Source: CALBTQ01 sp036725605 (lineage in GTDB: Bacteria > Lernaellota > Lernaellaia > Lernaellales > Lernaellaceae). From it: DNA of 64,000 nucleotides. This document shows, piece by piece, positions 6,795 to 15,240 of the stretch. Below the pieces are notes generated by a model. It was not told the DNA's origin and made no database searches. It saw only the letters and a list, made by a program, of their open reading frames with translations. A program made the position numbers and the translations under genes. The stretch is from NCBI GenBank assembly GCA_036725605.1, contig DAIMDW010000017.1, positions 62,001-126,000 on the forward strand, written 5' to 3'. Each line of letters begins with the position of its first letter. The first letter of the stretch is position 1.

Positions 6795-9700
6795 GTGAAC
6801 ATCCTGGACCTGGCCAAAGAAAAAATCGTGATCATCGACGGCGCGCTGGGCACGTCCATTCACGCGCTGAAACTGCCGCCGGAAGCCTACGGCGGTTATC
6901 CGGGATGCAACGAAATTCTCAACCTCACGCGCCCCGACGACATCCGCGCCATTCACGCCGCGTATTTCAAGGTCGGCGCGAACGTGGTCGCCACCAACAC
7001 CTTCGGCGGACATCCGCTGGTGCTGGCCGAATACGATCTGGCCGCGCGCACCGAGGAAATCAACGAAGCCGCCGCGCGTGTGGCCCGGCAGGCCGCCGCG
7101 GAATGCGCCGTCGACGGGCACCCGTGTTTCGTCGGCGGATCGGTGGGCCCGGGCACGAAACTGCCTTCGTTGGGGCAGACCACCTACGACGAGATCTACT
7201 CCGGCGCGGTGCGGCAAATCACCGGCCTGATCGCCGGGGGCGTCGACCTGTTGCAGTTCGAAACCTGTCAAGACCTGCTGCAGATCAAAGCCGCGCTGGC
7301 CGCCGCGCGCGCCGTGATGGCCCAAACGCGCACCGTGCCGTTGTACGTTTCGGTGACCATCGAACAGACCGGCACACTGCTGACCGGCTCGGACATGGCC
7401 GCCGTCATCGCCGCCCTCGCCCCCTTCGACATCGATGTGTTGGGCATGAATTGCGCCACCGGTCCCACCGCCATGCGCCCGCACCTGGAGGAACTGGCGC
7501 GCCTGTGGCCCAAGCTGATGGGCGTGTATCCCAACGCCGGGCTGCCGATGCCCTGCGCCGACGGCGTGTGTTATCCGGAAACGCCGGAGATGCTGGCCGC
7601 GACCTTGGCGCGTTTCGTCGAAGAACTGCCGCTCAATTTCATCGGCGGTTGCTGCGGCACGACGCCCGAGCACATCCGCCACATCGCCCAAGCCATCGGT
7701 TCGCGCCAACCGTTGCCCAATCGCGCCGTGCCGGCGCCGGCGTTGGGCAGCCTATTCAACGCCGTGTCCATCCGGCAGGATCCCGCGCCGCTGTTCGTCG
7801 GCGAGCGCGCGAACGCCACGGGCAGCAAGGCGTTTCGCGAAGCGCTGCTGGCCGGCGATCACGAGCAGGCTTTCGCCATTCTCGTCGAGCAGGAAGAGCA
7901 CGGCAGCCACTGCGCCGACCTGTCGGTGGCCTACGCGGGGCAGGACGAACTGGCGCACATGGACGCGCTGACGAGCCGCGCGGCGAAGGAGTGCCGTCTG
8001 CCGATCTTCATCGACTCCAACCAGCCCGACGTGGTCGAGGCGGCGCTCAAACGCTACCCCGGCCGGGCGGTGATCAATTCGATCAACCTCGAGGACGGCG
8101 GCGCGAAGGCGCGGCACACGCTGGAGTTGGCGCGTCGTTTCGGCGCGGGCGTCATCTGCCTGACCATCGACGAGGAAGGCATGGCGATGACCGCCGCGAA
8201 GAAAGTCGCCGTCGCGCGGCGGCTCGTCGCATTGTGCGTCGACGAATTCGGGCTGCACCCCGAGGACCTGTTCCTGGACACGCTGACCTTCACCGTCGGC
8301 AGCGGCGACCCGGGCCTGAAAACGGCGGCGCTGGAAACGCTGGAGGCGATTCGGCAACTCAAGCGGGAAATGCCGCGCGTCAACACGATCCTCGGGCTGT
8401 CCAACATCAGCTTCGGGCTCAAGCTGAAAAGCCGCAAGGTGCTCAACTCGGTATTCCTCGACCGCTGCCTGCAGGCGGGCATGGACGCGGCGATTCTCAA
8501 TCCCAAGCACATCATTCCGCTGGCCGAACTCGACGACGACGACCAGCGGCACGCCGCCGCGCTGCTGGACAACACGCCGCTGGACGGACGCGATCCGCTC
8601 GAAGCGTTCATCGACTACTTCGCCGGCCGCGCCGATTTCGAGAGCGAGGAAACCGCCGCCGATCTGCCGCCGCGCGAGGCGTTGCGCCAGGCAATTATTA
8701 AAGGGCGCACGCAACATCTGCCCGACACGGTCGCGCCGCTGCTACAGGAAACGACCGCCGAGGAGATTCTCAACGACGTTCTCGTGCCGGCGATGAAGCA
8801 CGTGGGCGGGTTGTTTGGCGCGGGGCAGATGCAACTGCCCTTCGTGCTCAAAAGCGCCGAGGCGATGAAGCGCGCGGTGGATGTCATCCGCCCCCACTTC
8901 ACCGCCGACGCGTCGACGGCCAAGCCGAAAAAGCTGTTGTTGGCGACGGTCAAGGGCGACGTGCACGACATCGGCAAAAACCTGGTGGACATTATCGTGA
9001 GCAACAACGGCTTCGAGGTGATCAACATCGGCACCAAAGTGCCGGTCGAAACGATCATCGCCGAGGCGCAACGCACCGACGCCGACGTGATCGGCATGTC
9101 CGGCCTGCTGGTCAGCTCCGCATTGCTCATGGCCGAAAATCTGCGCGCCATGACCGCGGCGGAATTGACCGTGCCCGTGCTCGTGGGCGGCGCGGCGCTG
9201 ACCGCGCAATTCACCGCCGAAACGCTGCAGCCCGCGTATGCCAACGGCAGCGTCACCTACTGCGCCGACGCCTTCGCCGGATTGACGGCCATGCAGGCGA
9301 TCGCCGAAGGACGCACGCCCGAAAAGCCGCCAGTGAAAAAAGCCGCGACCGTCGCCGCCGACGCCCTGCCCGCGCAGCCGGTGGCGATCAAGCGCGTCAC
9401 GCCACCGACACCGCCGTTCTGGGGCAGCCGTTTGCTCGAGGGCGTCAAGCTCGACTCGATCTTCAGCCTGATCAACGAGGTGGCGTTGTTCCGTGGGCGG
9501 TGGGGCTACCGGCGCGGCAAAACACCCAAGGATGAATACGACGCGCTGATCGACAAGCAGGTGCGCCCGGCGTATGGCGAACTGCAACGGATCGTCAAAG
9601 CCGAGCGGCTGTTCGAGCCCCGCGTGGCCTACGGTTGGTTTCCGGCCCGCCCCGCCGGCGACGCGCTGCTGGTGACGCACGCGGGCCGCGAATTTCGTTT

Positions 9701-10172
9701 CGACTTTCCGCGCCGGGCCGCCGAGCCGCGTTTGTGCATCGCCGATTTCTTCAATCCCGACGGCGACGTGCTCGGCTTGTTCGTGGTCACCCTGGGCGAT
9801 CGCGCGGCGAAGTTTGGGCAGGAAATTTTGCAGCGCGCCGGCTTCCTCGATTACTTCATGTTGCACGGCCTGGCCGTGGAGGCGACCGACGCGCTGGCCG
9901 AATACGCGCACGAGGCAATGCGCCACGAGTTGGGCATCGGCGAGCAGAAACGCCTGGACTGGCAGGAACTGGTGACGCAAAAATATCGCGGCAGCCGCTA
10001 CGCCTTCGGGTATCCGGCCTGCCCCGATCTGGCGGCGAACGAAACGCTGCTGACGCTGCTGGACGCCGCGCGCATCGGCGTGACGCTCACCGAAACGTGG
10101 CAGATGACGCCGGAGTTTTCGACCTCGGCGGTCGTGGCGCATCATCCGCAGGCGAAATATTTTGCGGTGTGA
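6795..10172 (+). CDS. metH: cobalamin-dependent methionine synthase MetH
   Basis: An 1125-residue multidomain enzyme that transfers a methyl group from methyl-THF through cobalamin to homocysteine. Domains: homocysteine/zinc barrel (about 1-320; ligands Cys220 in GMNCATG and Cys286-Cys287 in GGCCGT), pterin-binding barrel (about 330-600; FVGERANATGS), cobalamin cap and Rossmann domain (about 620-850; DVHDIG with ligand His724) and a C-terminal SAM-dependent activation domain (about 890-1125; RGSRYAFGYPACPD). It starts with GTG at 6795, with GGAG seven bases upstream. It is slightly shorter than E. coli MetH (1227) because linkers are shorter. The activation domain is present, so reductive reactivation is expected. 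No cobalamin riboswitch fits in the 110-base leader. Confidence 0.95.
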   Translation: MNILDLAKEKIVIIDGALGTSIHALKLPPEAYGGYPGCNEILNLTRPDDIRAIHAAYFKVGANVVATNTFGGHPLVLAEYDLAARTEEINEAAARVARQAAAECAVDGHPCFVGGSVGPGTKLPSLGQTTYDEIYSGAVRQITGLIAGGVDLLQFETCQDLLQIKAALAAARAVMAQTRTVPLYVSVTIEQTGTLLTGSDMAAVIAALAPFDIDVLGMNCATGPTAMRPHLEELARLWPKLMGVYPNAGLPMPCADGVCYPETPEMLAATLARFVEELPLNFIGGCCGTTPEHIRHIAQAIGSRQPLPNRAVPAPALGSLFNAVSIRQDPAPLFVGERANATGSKAFREALLAGDHEQAFAILVEQEEHGSHCADLSVAYAGQDELAHMDALTSRAAKECRLPIFIDSNQPDVVEAALKRYPGRAVINSINLEDGGAKARHTLELARRFGAGVICLTIDEEGMAMTAAKKVAVARRLVALCVDEFGLHPEDLFLDTLTFTVGSGDPGLKTAALETLEAIRQLKREMPRVNTILGLSNISFGLKLKSRKVLNSVFLDRCLQAGMDAAILNPKHIIPLAELDDDDQRHAAALLDNTPLDGRDPLEAFIDYFAGRADFESEETAADLPPREALRQAIIKGRTQHLPDTVAPLLQETTAEEILNDVLVPAMKHVGGLFGAGQMQLPFVLKSAEAMKRAVDVIRPHFTADASTAKPKKLLLATVKGDVHDIGKNLVDIIVSNNGFEVINIGTKVPVETIIAEAQRTDADVIGMSGLLVSSALLMAENLRAMTAAELTVPVLVGGAALTAQFTAETLQPAYANGSVTYCADAFAGLTAMQAIAEGRTPEKPPVKKAATVAADALPAQPVAIKRVTPPTPPFWGSRLLEGVKLDSIFSLINEVALFRGRWGYRRGKTPKDEYDALIDKQVRPAYGELQRIVKAERLFEPRVAYGWFPARPAGDALLVTHAGREFRFDFPRRAAEPRLCIADFFNPDGDVLGLFVVTLGDRAAKFGQEILQRAGFLDYFMLHGLAVEATDALAEYAHEAMRHELGIGEQKRLDWQELVTQKYRGSRYAFGYPACPDLAANETLLTLLDAARIGVTLTETWQMTPEFSTSAVVAHHPQAKYFAV

Positions 10173-10194
10173 ATCCAAGGAGATGGGACAACCG

Positions 10195-12027
10195 ATGCCA
10201 AGCAAACCATTGAGCGAGTTGATCAAGGAACGGGTCGTTATTTTCGACGGCGCGATGGGCACCGAACTGTACCAGCGGCACCAGTTCGTCAACGTGTGCT
10301 ACGAGGAACTGAGCGTGTCCAAGCCGCAGTTGATCATGGAAATTCACGAGGCCAACAAGCAGGCCGGGGCCGACGCGCTGACCACCAACAGCTTCGCCGC
10401 CAACCGCTACAAACTGGCCGGCTACCTGTTGGCCGACAAGGCGTATGATTTATCGCGCGCCGCGGCCGAAGTCGCGCGCCAGGTGGCCGGCGACGAATTG
10501 TACGTCATCGGCTCGGTCGGCCCGGTGGGTCAGAAAATCGGCATCGGCGGCGTTTCGCCACAACAGGCCGAAGACGCCTTTGCCGAATCGGTGCGCGGCC
10601 TCAAGGACGGCGGCGCTGACGTGATCATCCTCGAAACGTTCAACCAGCGCGAGGAAATGCTCGCCGGCATTCGCGCCTGCGCGCGTCACGACATGCCCTA
10701 CATCGCCAGCATGACCTTGGGCGAGCACGGCGCGACCCGCTACGGTGAGACGATCGACAGCATCTTCGCCCCACTGCCCGCCGACCTGCCCGCACCGGTG
10801 ATGGTCGGTTTCAACTGCGGCGTCGGCCCCAGCGAACTGCTCGAGCTGGTGCAGAGCTTCATTCCCGCGTCGGCCTACCCGGTGCTGGTGCAGCCCAACG
10901 CGGGGCTACCCAAGGTCGTCGACGATCGCATGATCTACATGACCAGCCCCGAATACCTGACGACCTACGCGTTGCATTTCGTGCAGGTCGGCGCGCGGGC
11001 GATCGGCGGTTGCTGCGGCACCGGTCCGCGTCACATCGCCGAACTGGCCGCCAGCGTCAAATCGATGCACCGCGTACACGTGGCCGTCGAAGGCGCGGTG
11101 CGGCCGGAAGCCGAGTTGCTGCCGCCCCCGCCGATGGAGAAAAAATCGCAGTTCGGGCAGATGCTCGCCGCCGGCGAGTGGGTGACCTCGGTCGAGATCG
11201 TCCCGCCGCTCGGCTGGGATCTGACCGACACGCTCGACAAAGCGCGTATCTGCTACGAGCACGAAGTCACGGTGATCAACATCCCCGACGGCCCGCGCGC
11301 CTCGTCGCGCATCAGCCCGCTGATCACCGCAATGAAGATCCAGGACGAAGTCGGCATCGAGGCCGACCTGCATTTGACCTGCCGCGACCGCAATCTGATC
11401 GGCATGCAATCCGACCTGCTCGGCTGCATGGCCGCGGGCATCCGCAACCTGCTGATCATCACCGGCGATCCGCCGAAGATCGGCGATTACCCCTTCGCCA
11501 CCGCCGTGTTCGATCTGGATTCGATCGGCTACACGCGCATCGCCGCGCGTCTCAACCGCGGCATCGACGTGGGCGGCCACGCGGTGCGCCCGGCGGGCAA
11601 TTTCCTGTTGGGCGTCGGCGCCGACCCCTCGCACATCGACCAGGATCGCGAGATCGACCGCTTCCATCAGAAGGTCGAGGCCGGCGCGGAATACGCCATC
11701 ACGCAGCCGGTGTTCGACGTCGAGGTGCTGCTGCGTTTTCTGGAGCGCCTCCGCCGCGAGGGCGTGACGATCCCGGTCATCGCGGGCATCTGGCCGCTGG
11801 TGAGTTTGCGCAACGCGGAGTTTCTCAACAACGAAGTGCCCGGCGTGAGCGTGCCCGCCGAGATCATCGCGCGGATGGCGTCGGTCACCGAGAAGGAAGC
11901 CGCGCGGCAGATGGGCATCACCATCGCGCGGGAAATTCGCGAGCAGGTGCGGCCGCACGTCGCGGGTATTCAGGTCAGCGCGCCGTTCGGCAACGTGCGC
12001 ACTTCGATCGCGGTCATCGAGGATTGA
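10195..12027 (+). CDS. bifunctional homocysteine S-methyltransferase / methylene-THF reductase
   Basis: About 610 residues combining two enzymes. The N-terminal half (1-300) is a homocysteine methyltransferase barrel with zinc ligands Cys208 (GFNCGVG) and Cys273-Cys274 (GGCCGTGP). The C-terminal half (about 325-610) is a methylene-THF reductase barrel: SVEIVPP, HLTCRDRN, LLIITGDPPK and YAITQPVFD. This matches the YitJ-type fusion known from Firmicutes and others. The reductase makes methyl-THF, the substrate of the preceding metH, so MTHFR activity is probably the essential role; the methyl donor of the first half is unknown. Start choice: AAGGAG directly abuts an ATG at 10183, whereas ATG 10195 leaves 12 bases; both are possible. 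Confidence 0.9.
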   Translation: MPSKPLSELIKERVVIFDGAMGTELYQRHQFVNVCYEELSVSKPQLIMEIHEANKQAGADALTTNSFAANRYKLAGYLLADKAYDLSRAAAEVARQVAGDELYVIGSVGPVGQKIGIGGVSPQQAEDAFAESVRGLKDGGADVIILETFNQREEMLAGIRACARHDMPYIASMTLGEHGATRYGETIDSIFAPLPADLPAPVMVGFNCGVGPSELLELVQSFIPASAYPVLVQPNAGLPKVVDDRMIYMTSPEYLTTYALHFVQVGARAIGGCCGTGPRHIAELAASVKSMHRVHVAVEGAVRPEAELLPPPPMEKKSQFGQMLAAGEWVTSVEIVPPLGWDLTDTLDKARICYEHEVTVINIPDGPRASSRISPLITAMKIQDEVGIEADLHLTCRDRNLIGMQSDLLGCMAAGIRNLLIITGDPPKIGDYPFATAVFDLDSIGYTRIAARLNRGIDVGGHAVRPAGNFLLGVGADPSHIDQDREIDRFHQKVEAGAEYAITQPVFDVEVLLRFLERLRREGVTIPVIAGIWPLVSLRNAEFLNNEVPGVSVPAEIIARMASVTEKEAARQMGITIAREIREQVRPHVAGIQVSAPFGNVRTSIAVIED

Positions 12028-12029
12028 TG

Positions 12030-12188
12030 ATGGAAAAGTACGTGTGCACCAGTTGCGGCTACATTTACGATCCGCAGGAGGCTGATCCGGCGCGCGGTTT
12101 TCCGCCGCCCTTCGCGTTTGAGGATCTGCCGGACGATTGGCGCTGCCCGATTTGCTACGCGGCCAAAGACGCGTTCGATCCGCTGTAA
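12030..12188 (+). CDS. rubredoxin
   Basis: A 52-residue protein with the rubredoxin pattern: MEKYVCTSCGYIYDP at the N terminus (Cys6, Cys9), a central F-E-D-L-P-D-D-W segment and CPIC (Cys39, Cys42) for a single Fe(Cys)4 site. It carries one electron at low potential. It follows the MTHFR fusion almost without a gap (its ATG is two bases past the TGA), so the two are probably translationally coupled. That placement suggests it may supply electrons to the reductase domain or for cobalamin reactivation, which is inference only. An ATG three bases earlier would add one Met. Confidence 0.92.
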   Translation: MEKYVCTSCGYIYDPQEADPARGFPPPFAFEDLPDDWRCPICYAAKDAFDPL

Positions 12189-12202
12189 GCGCCGTATTTG
12201 AT

Positions 12203-12280
12203 TAAATGTAATGAGCGAGCATAACAGTGTTTCATCGAACCACTGATACGCCTCTCGCTGTTCGGCGAATCAGTGCCACC
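12203..12280 (-). repeat. dispersed 97-bp repeat, truncated copy A
   Basis: Read on the minus strand this begins GGTGGCACTGA and matches about 78 bases of the full elements at 21707-21803 and 39069-39165, including CACTGTTATGCT and CTCATT near its middle. The last 20 or so bases and the distal inverted repeat are missing. It sits between the convergent rubredoxin and FG-GAP genes. Confidence 0.7.
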
Positions 12281-12288
12281 CAAAAGCC

Positions 12289-13959
12289 TCAGCAACCGCA
12301 CCCATCATCATCGTCATCGTCGTCATTATCATCGTCGTCGTCATCGGCGTCGTCGTCATCATCGTCATCGGCGTCGTCATCGGCATCGTCGTCACCGATG
12401 TCGTCGTCGTCATCGTCGCCGGTGTCGTCGTCATCATCATCGTCATCATCATCATCGTCGGTATCGTCGTCGTCATCGGGCGTGGTGTCGTCGTCGTCGC
12501 CGGTGGGCGGCGCCACGTACAGGCCGCTGTGGGCGTCGTCGGACTGATAGGTGCGCCAATGCACGCCGGACGCGCCGTAGGCAAAATCGGCGGCGGTGTA
12601 CAGGTTGATCGAGTTGCTGCCGTCCTGCGAGCCGACCACGCCGAACTCGGGCACGCCGTCGCCGTTCACGTCGCCGACCGTCGCGCCGTTGAGGTAGGTC
12701 CAGCCCACCGGCCGCAACGGGAAGCCGTCGAGCATGTTGCCCGCCGCGTCGATGCCGAACACGTACCCGTTGCCTTTGTCGGAAATGTTGTTGGTGAACA
12801 GAATCTCCAACTTCTCATCGCCGGTCAGGTCGACCAGGGTGAAAAATCCCTCCGCGCCGCCGACCATGTTGTAAGGGAAGTTGGGGAAGCTCGTGCCGTC
12901 GTGATTGATCACAAACAGGTTGTCGTCGGCCACCGGGCCGCCCGAACAACCGACGACCACTTCCAGCGTGCCGTCCATGTCGATGTCGCCGACCGAGGGC
13001 GGCGCGTAGGACCAGGCGTCGCCCATGTCGTAGGGCCAGCCGCTCAGTTCCGTGCCGTTCCACTGAATCGCATGCACACGGTTGGCGGCGTAATGCGTGA
13101 CGGTGAGAATCTCCAGCTTGCCGTCGCCGTTGAGGTCGGCCAGCGCCGGCGAACCGTAGCTGTAAGTTTCGTCGGTGAAGGTCACCGGGAAACCGCTCAT
13201 CGTCGAGCCGTCGGCTTCGAAGGCGTAAAGGCTGTAGTACGAGCAGATGGCGATTTCCGGCGCGCCGTCGTTGTCGATGTCGCCGACCGCCGCGCTGGTC
13301 GCGGGCACGTGATCGAGCGTCGCGGGCCACGAACCGCCGACCGTCGTCAGGTCGCCGTTGAGCGCGTACACCCAGCCGGTGCCGCTGCCGCGCTCGCCGA
13401 CGATGATCTCCAGTTCATCGTCACCGTCGAGATTGGCCAGGGTCGGCGCATTGCTCGACTCGCCGTTGTTGGGCAGGGTCTTTTGTCCCAGCAACACGCC
13501 GTTGCGGGAGAAGATCTGCACCTGGCTGCTCGTGCCACGCGTGGCGACGACGATCTCCGGGAAGCCGTCGCCATTCACGTCGCCGACCGCCGGCACGGTC
13601 TGCACCATGCCGCTCAGATTCACCGAGAAAAGCTGCGTGCCGTCGTAATCCCAGGCCCACAACTTTTGCGCCGCGGTAGCCATGATGATTTCCAGTTCAT
13701 CGTCGCCGTCGATGTCGGCCATGACCAATCCGCACGATTCGCCATAAAGCGTATTGCCCGGCACGGTCTTGGGCCAACCGGTCATTTGCGGCAATTCCGC
13801 CTTGGCCGGTTCGTAAAAGAAGTCCAGCGGCGCCGTGTAGGTTGCCGCACCCAGGCCCAGCACATCGCCGGCCAGGCGCACCTCGCCCGTCTCGGCCGCC
13901 GTCACCGCCGTCGCCAGCATCAACACGAATATCGTCAGGATCCACCACGTGCGTTTCAT
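12289..13959 (-). CDS. exported FG-GAP/VCBS propeller protein with Asp-rich C-terminal tail ending GCGC
   Basis: A 556-residue secreted protein. A type I signal peptide (cleavage near AVTAA) is followed by at least eight repeats of the form G-D-(I/V/L)-(D/N)-x-D-G-x-x-E-(I/V), e.g. MADIDGDDELEIIM, VGDVNGDGFPEIVV and VGDIDNDGAPEIAI. These are calcium-binding FG-GAP blades of an integrin-alpha-like propeller. The last 70 or so residues are almost pure Asp and end N-D7-G-C-G-C, identical in the final 12 residues to the GDPD at 4557-5621 but with synonymous codon differences. GGAGGGG before the ATG at 13959 supports the start. Probable role: surface protein or adhesin. There is no N-terminal lipobox, so anchoring, if any, would be through the C terminus. 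Confidence 0.75.
   Translation of the reverse strand: MKRTWWILTIFVLMLATAVTAAETGEVRLAGDVLGLGAATYTAPLDFFYEPAKAELPQMTGWPKTVPGNTLYGESCGLVMADIDGDDELEIIMATAAQKLWAWDYDGTQLFSVNLSGMVQTVPAVGDVNGDGFPEIVVATRGTSSQVQIFSRNGVLLGQKTLPNNGESSNAPTLANLDGDDELEIIVGERGSGTGWVYALNGDLTTVGGSWPATLDHVPATSAAVGDIDNDGAPEIAICSYYSLYAFEADGSTMSGFPVTFTDETYSYGSPALADLNGDGKLEILTVTHYAANRVHAIQWNGTELSGWPYDMGDAWSYAPPSVGDIDMDGTLEVVVGCSGGPVADDNLFVINHDGTSFPNFPYNMVGGAEGFFTLVDLTGDEKLEILFTNNISDKGNGYVFGIDAAGNMLDGFPLRPVGWTYLNGATVGDVNGDGVPEFGVVGSQDGSNSINLYTAADFAYGASGVHWRTYQSDDAHSGLYVAPPTGDDDDTTPDDDDDTDDDDDDDDDDDDTGDDDDDDIGDDDADDDADDDDDDDADDDDDDNDDDDDDDGCGC
12301..12500 (-). repeat. GAC/GAT codon-repeat tract encoding a C-terminal Asp tail
   Basis: About 200 bases of gtc/atc triplets on the plus strand encode a near-uninterrupted Asp tail with rare T, G, I, A and N residues. 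The tract abuts the repeat at 12203-12280. Confidence 0.75.
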
Positions 13960-14077
13960 TTGCCCCTCCATCGTTGAACCGATTATTTTTAACAGACTCC
14001 GGCGCGCACGGCAAACCGCTTGCGTTCGCGCGGGAAAGGCGGTAAACAGCGCCTGTCGTTTAGAAAAGGAAGCAACC

Positions 14078-14866
14078 GTGAGCAAGAAACCCATGGCCGA
14101 CGTGGCCAGCCAACACGATTCGCGGATGATCGCCATCGACAAGGTCGGGGTGAAGAACATCCGCTACCCGATCCGCGTGCTCGACCGCGTCAACGGCCCG
14201 CAACACACCGTCGCCGTGTTCAACATGTACGTGGATCTGCCGCACCAGTTCAAAGGCACGCACATGAGCCGGTTCGTCGAGATCCTCAACGAGCATCGCG
14301 GCGAAATTTCGGTCGACAACATCTTCGATCTGCTGCACGAAGTGCGCACGCGGTTGGACGCGGAAAGCGCGCATATCGAGGTCGAATTCCCCTACTTCAT
14401 CGAGAAGGAAGCGCCCGTCTCCAAGGCGCGCGGCCTGATGGAATACAACTGCCGGATCGTCGCCGCCAGCCACAACGGTCAGCGCGACGAGGTCGTGAGC
14501 GTGAGCATCCCGGTCAACACGCTGTGCCCCTGCTCGAAGGAAATTTCCGCCGCCGGCGCGCACAACCAGCGTGGCGTGATCACCATCGCCTTTCGCATGA
14601 GCACAATGATCTGGTTCGAGGAAATCATCGAAATCGCCGAGGCCAGCGCGTCCAGCGCGGTGTACTCGCTATTAAAACGCGAGGACGAAAAATTCGTCAC
14701 CGAGCACGCGTACGAAAATCCGGTGTTCGTCGAGGACGTCGTGCGCAACGTCGGGCAGCGACTGGACGCGATGGAAGGCGTCACCTGGTATTCGGTCGAG
14801 GTGGAGAACTTCGAGTCGATCCACAATCACAGCGCCTACGCCTTCATCGAGCGCAGCAAGCTCTGA
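14078..14866 (+). CDS. folE2: GTP cyclohydrolase FolE2 (type IB)
   Basis: A 262-residue protein of the metal-dependent GTP cyclohydrolase IB family, the first step of tetrahydrofolate (and queuosine) synthesis. The signature NTLCPCSKEIS followed by GAHNQRG is present, containing the catalytic Cys and conserved His of this family. IDKVGVKNIRYPI at the N terminus and the C-terminal SVEVENFESIHNHSAYA are also typical. Start: GTG at 14078 preceded by GGA seven bases upstream; an upstream in-frame ATG would add a non-homologous extension. FolE2 does not require zinc strictly, so it is often linked to zinc limitation, but no Zur-like site is evident. The next gene overlaps its stop by one base. Confidence 0.93.
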   Translation: MSKKPMADVASQHDSRMIAIDKVGVKNIRYPIRVLDRVNGPQHTVAVFNMYVDLPHQFKGTHMSRFVEILNEHRGEISVDNIFDLLHEVRTRLDAESAHIEVEFPYFIEKEAPVSKARGLMEYNCRIVAASHNGQRDEVVSVSIPVNTLCPCSKEISAAGAHNQRGVITIAFRMSTMIWFEEIIEIAEASASSAVYSLLKREDEKFVTEHAYENPVFVEDVVRNVGQRLDAMEGVTWYSVEVENFESIHNHSAYAFIERSKL

Positions 14867-15240
14867 TGGATCTGCGCGCGCGAGCCCGCCGTCTCAAGCA
14901 AGAACTTGTCGCCCTGCATCTCGCGTATCGCGATCCGCGCACGCCCTGGTACGCCAAGGCGTTGCCGGCCCTGGTCATCGCCTACGCGCTCAGCCCGATC
15001 GACCTGATTCCCGACTTCATCCCGGTGCTCGGTTATCTCGACGACGTGATTTTGCTGCCGTTGGGCATCGCATTGGCGCTGCGGCTGATCCCGCGCGAGG
15101 TCATGGACGATTGCCGTCGTCGGGCGAACGAACAGCACCGGTTGCCGGTCAGTAAAACCGGGGCGGTGCTGGTCGTTGTTTGCTGGTTGGCCGCACTGGC
15201 GGCGCTGGCCTGGTGGATCGTGCGCCGGATCAGTGCTTGA
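14866..15240 (+). CDS. DUF1232 (YkvA-like) membrane protein
   Basis: 124 residues. The DUF1232 signature SPIDLIPDFIPVLGYLDD lies at about residues 40-60, preceded by a hydrophobic stretch (ALPALVIAYAL) and followed by a second (VILLPLGIALAL). A third transmembrane segment near the C terminus (VLVVVCWLAALAALAWW) suggests an inner-membrane protein. The ATG shares a base with the folE2 stop (TGATG), so translation is coupled. The family function is unknown. Its 3' end overlaps the convergent AICAR transformylase gene by 11 bases. Confidence 0.85.
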   Translation: MDLRARARRLKQELVALHLAYRDPRTPWYAKALPALVIAYALSPIDLIPDFIPVLGYLDDVILLPLGIALALRLIPREVMDDCRRRANEQHRLPVSKTGAVLVVVCWLAALAALAWWIVRRISA

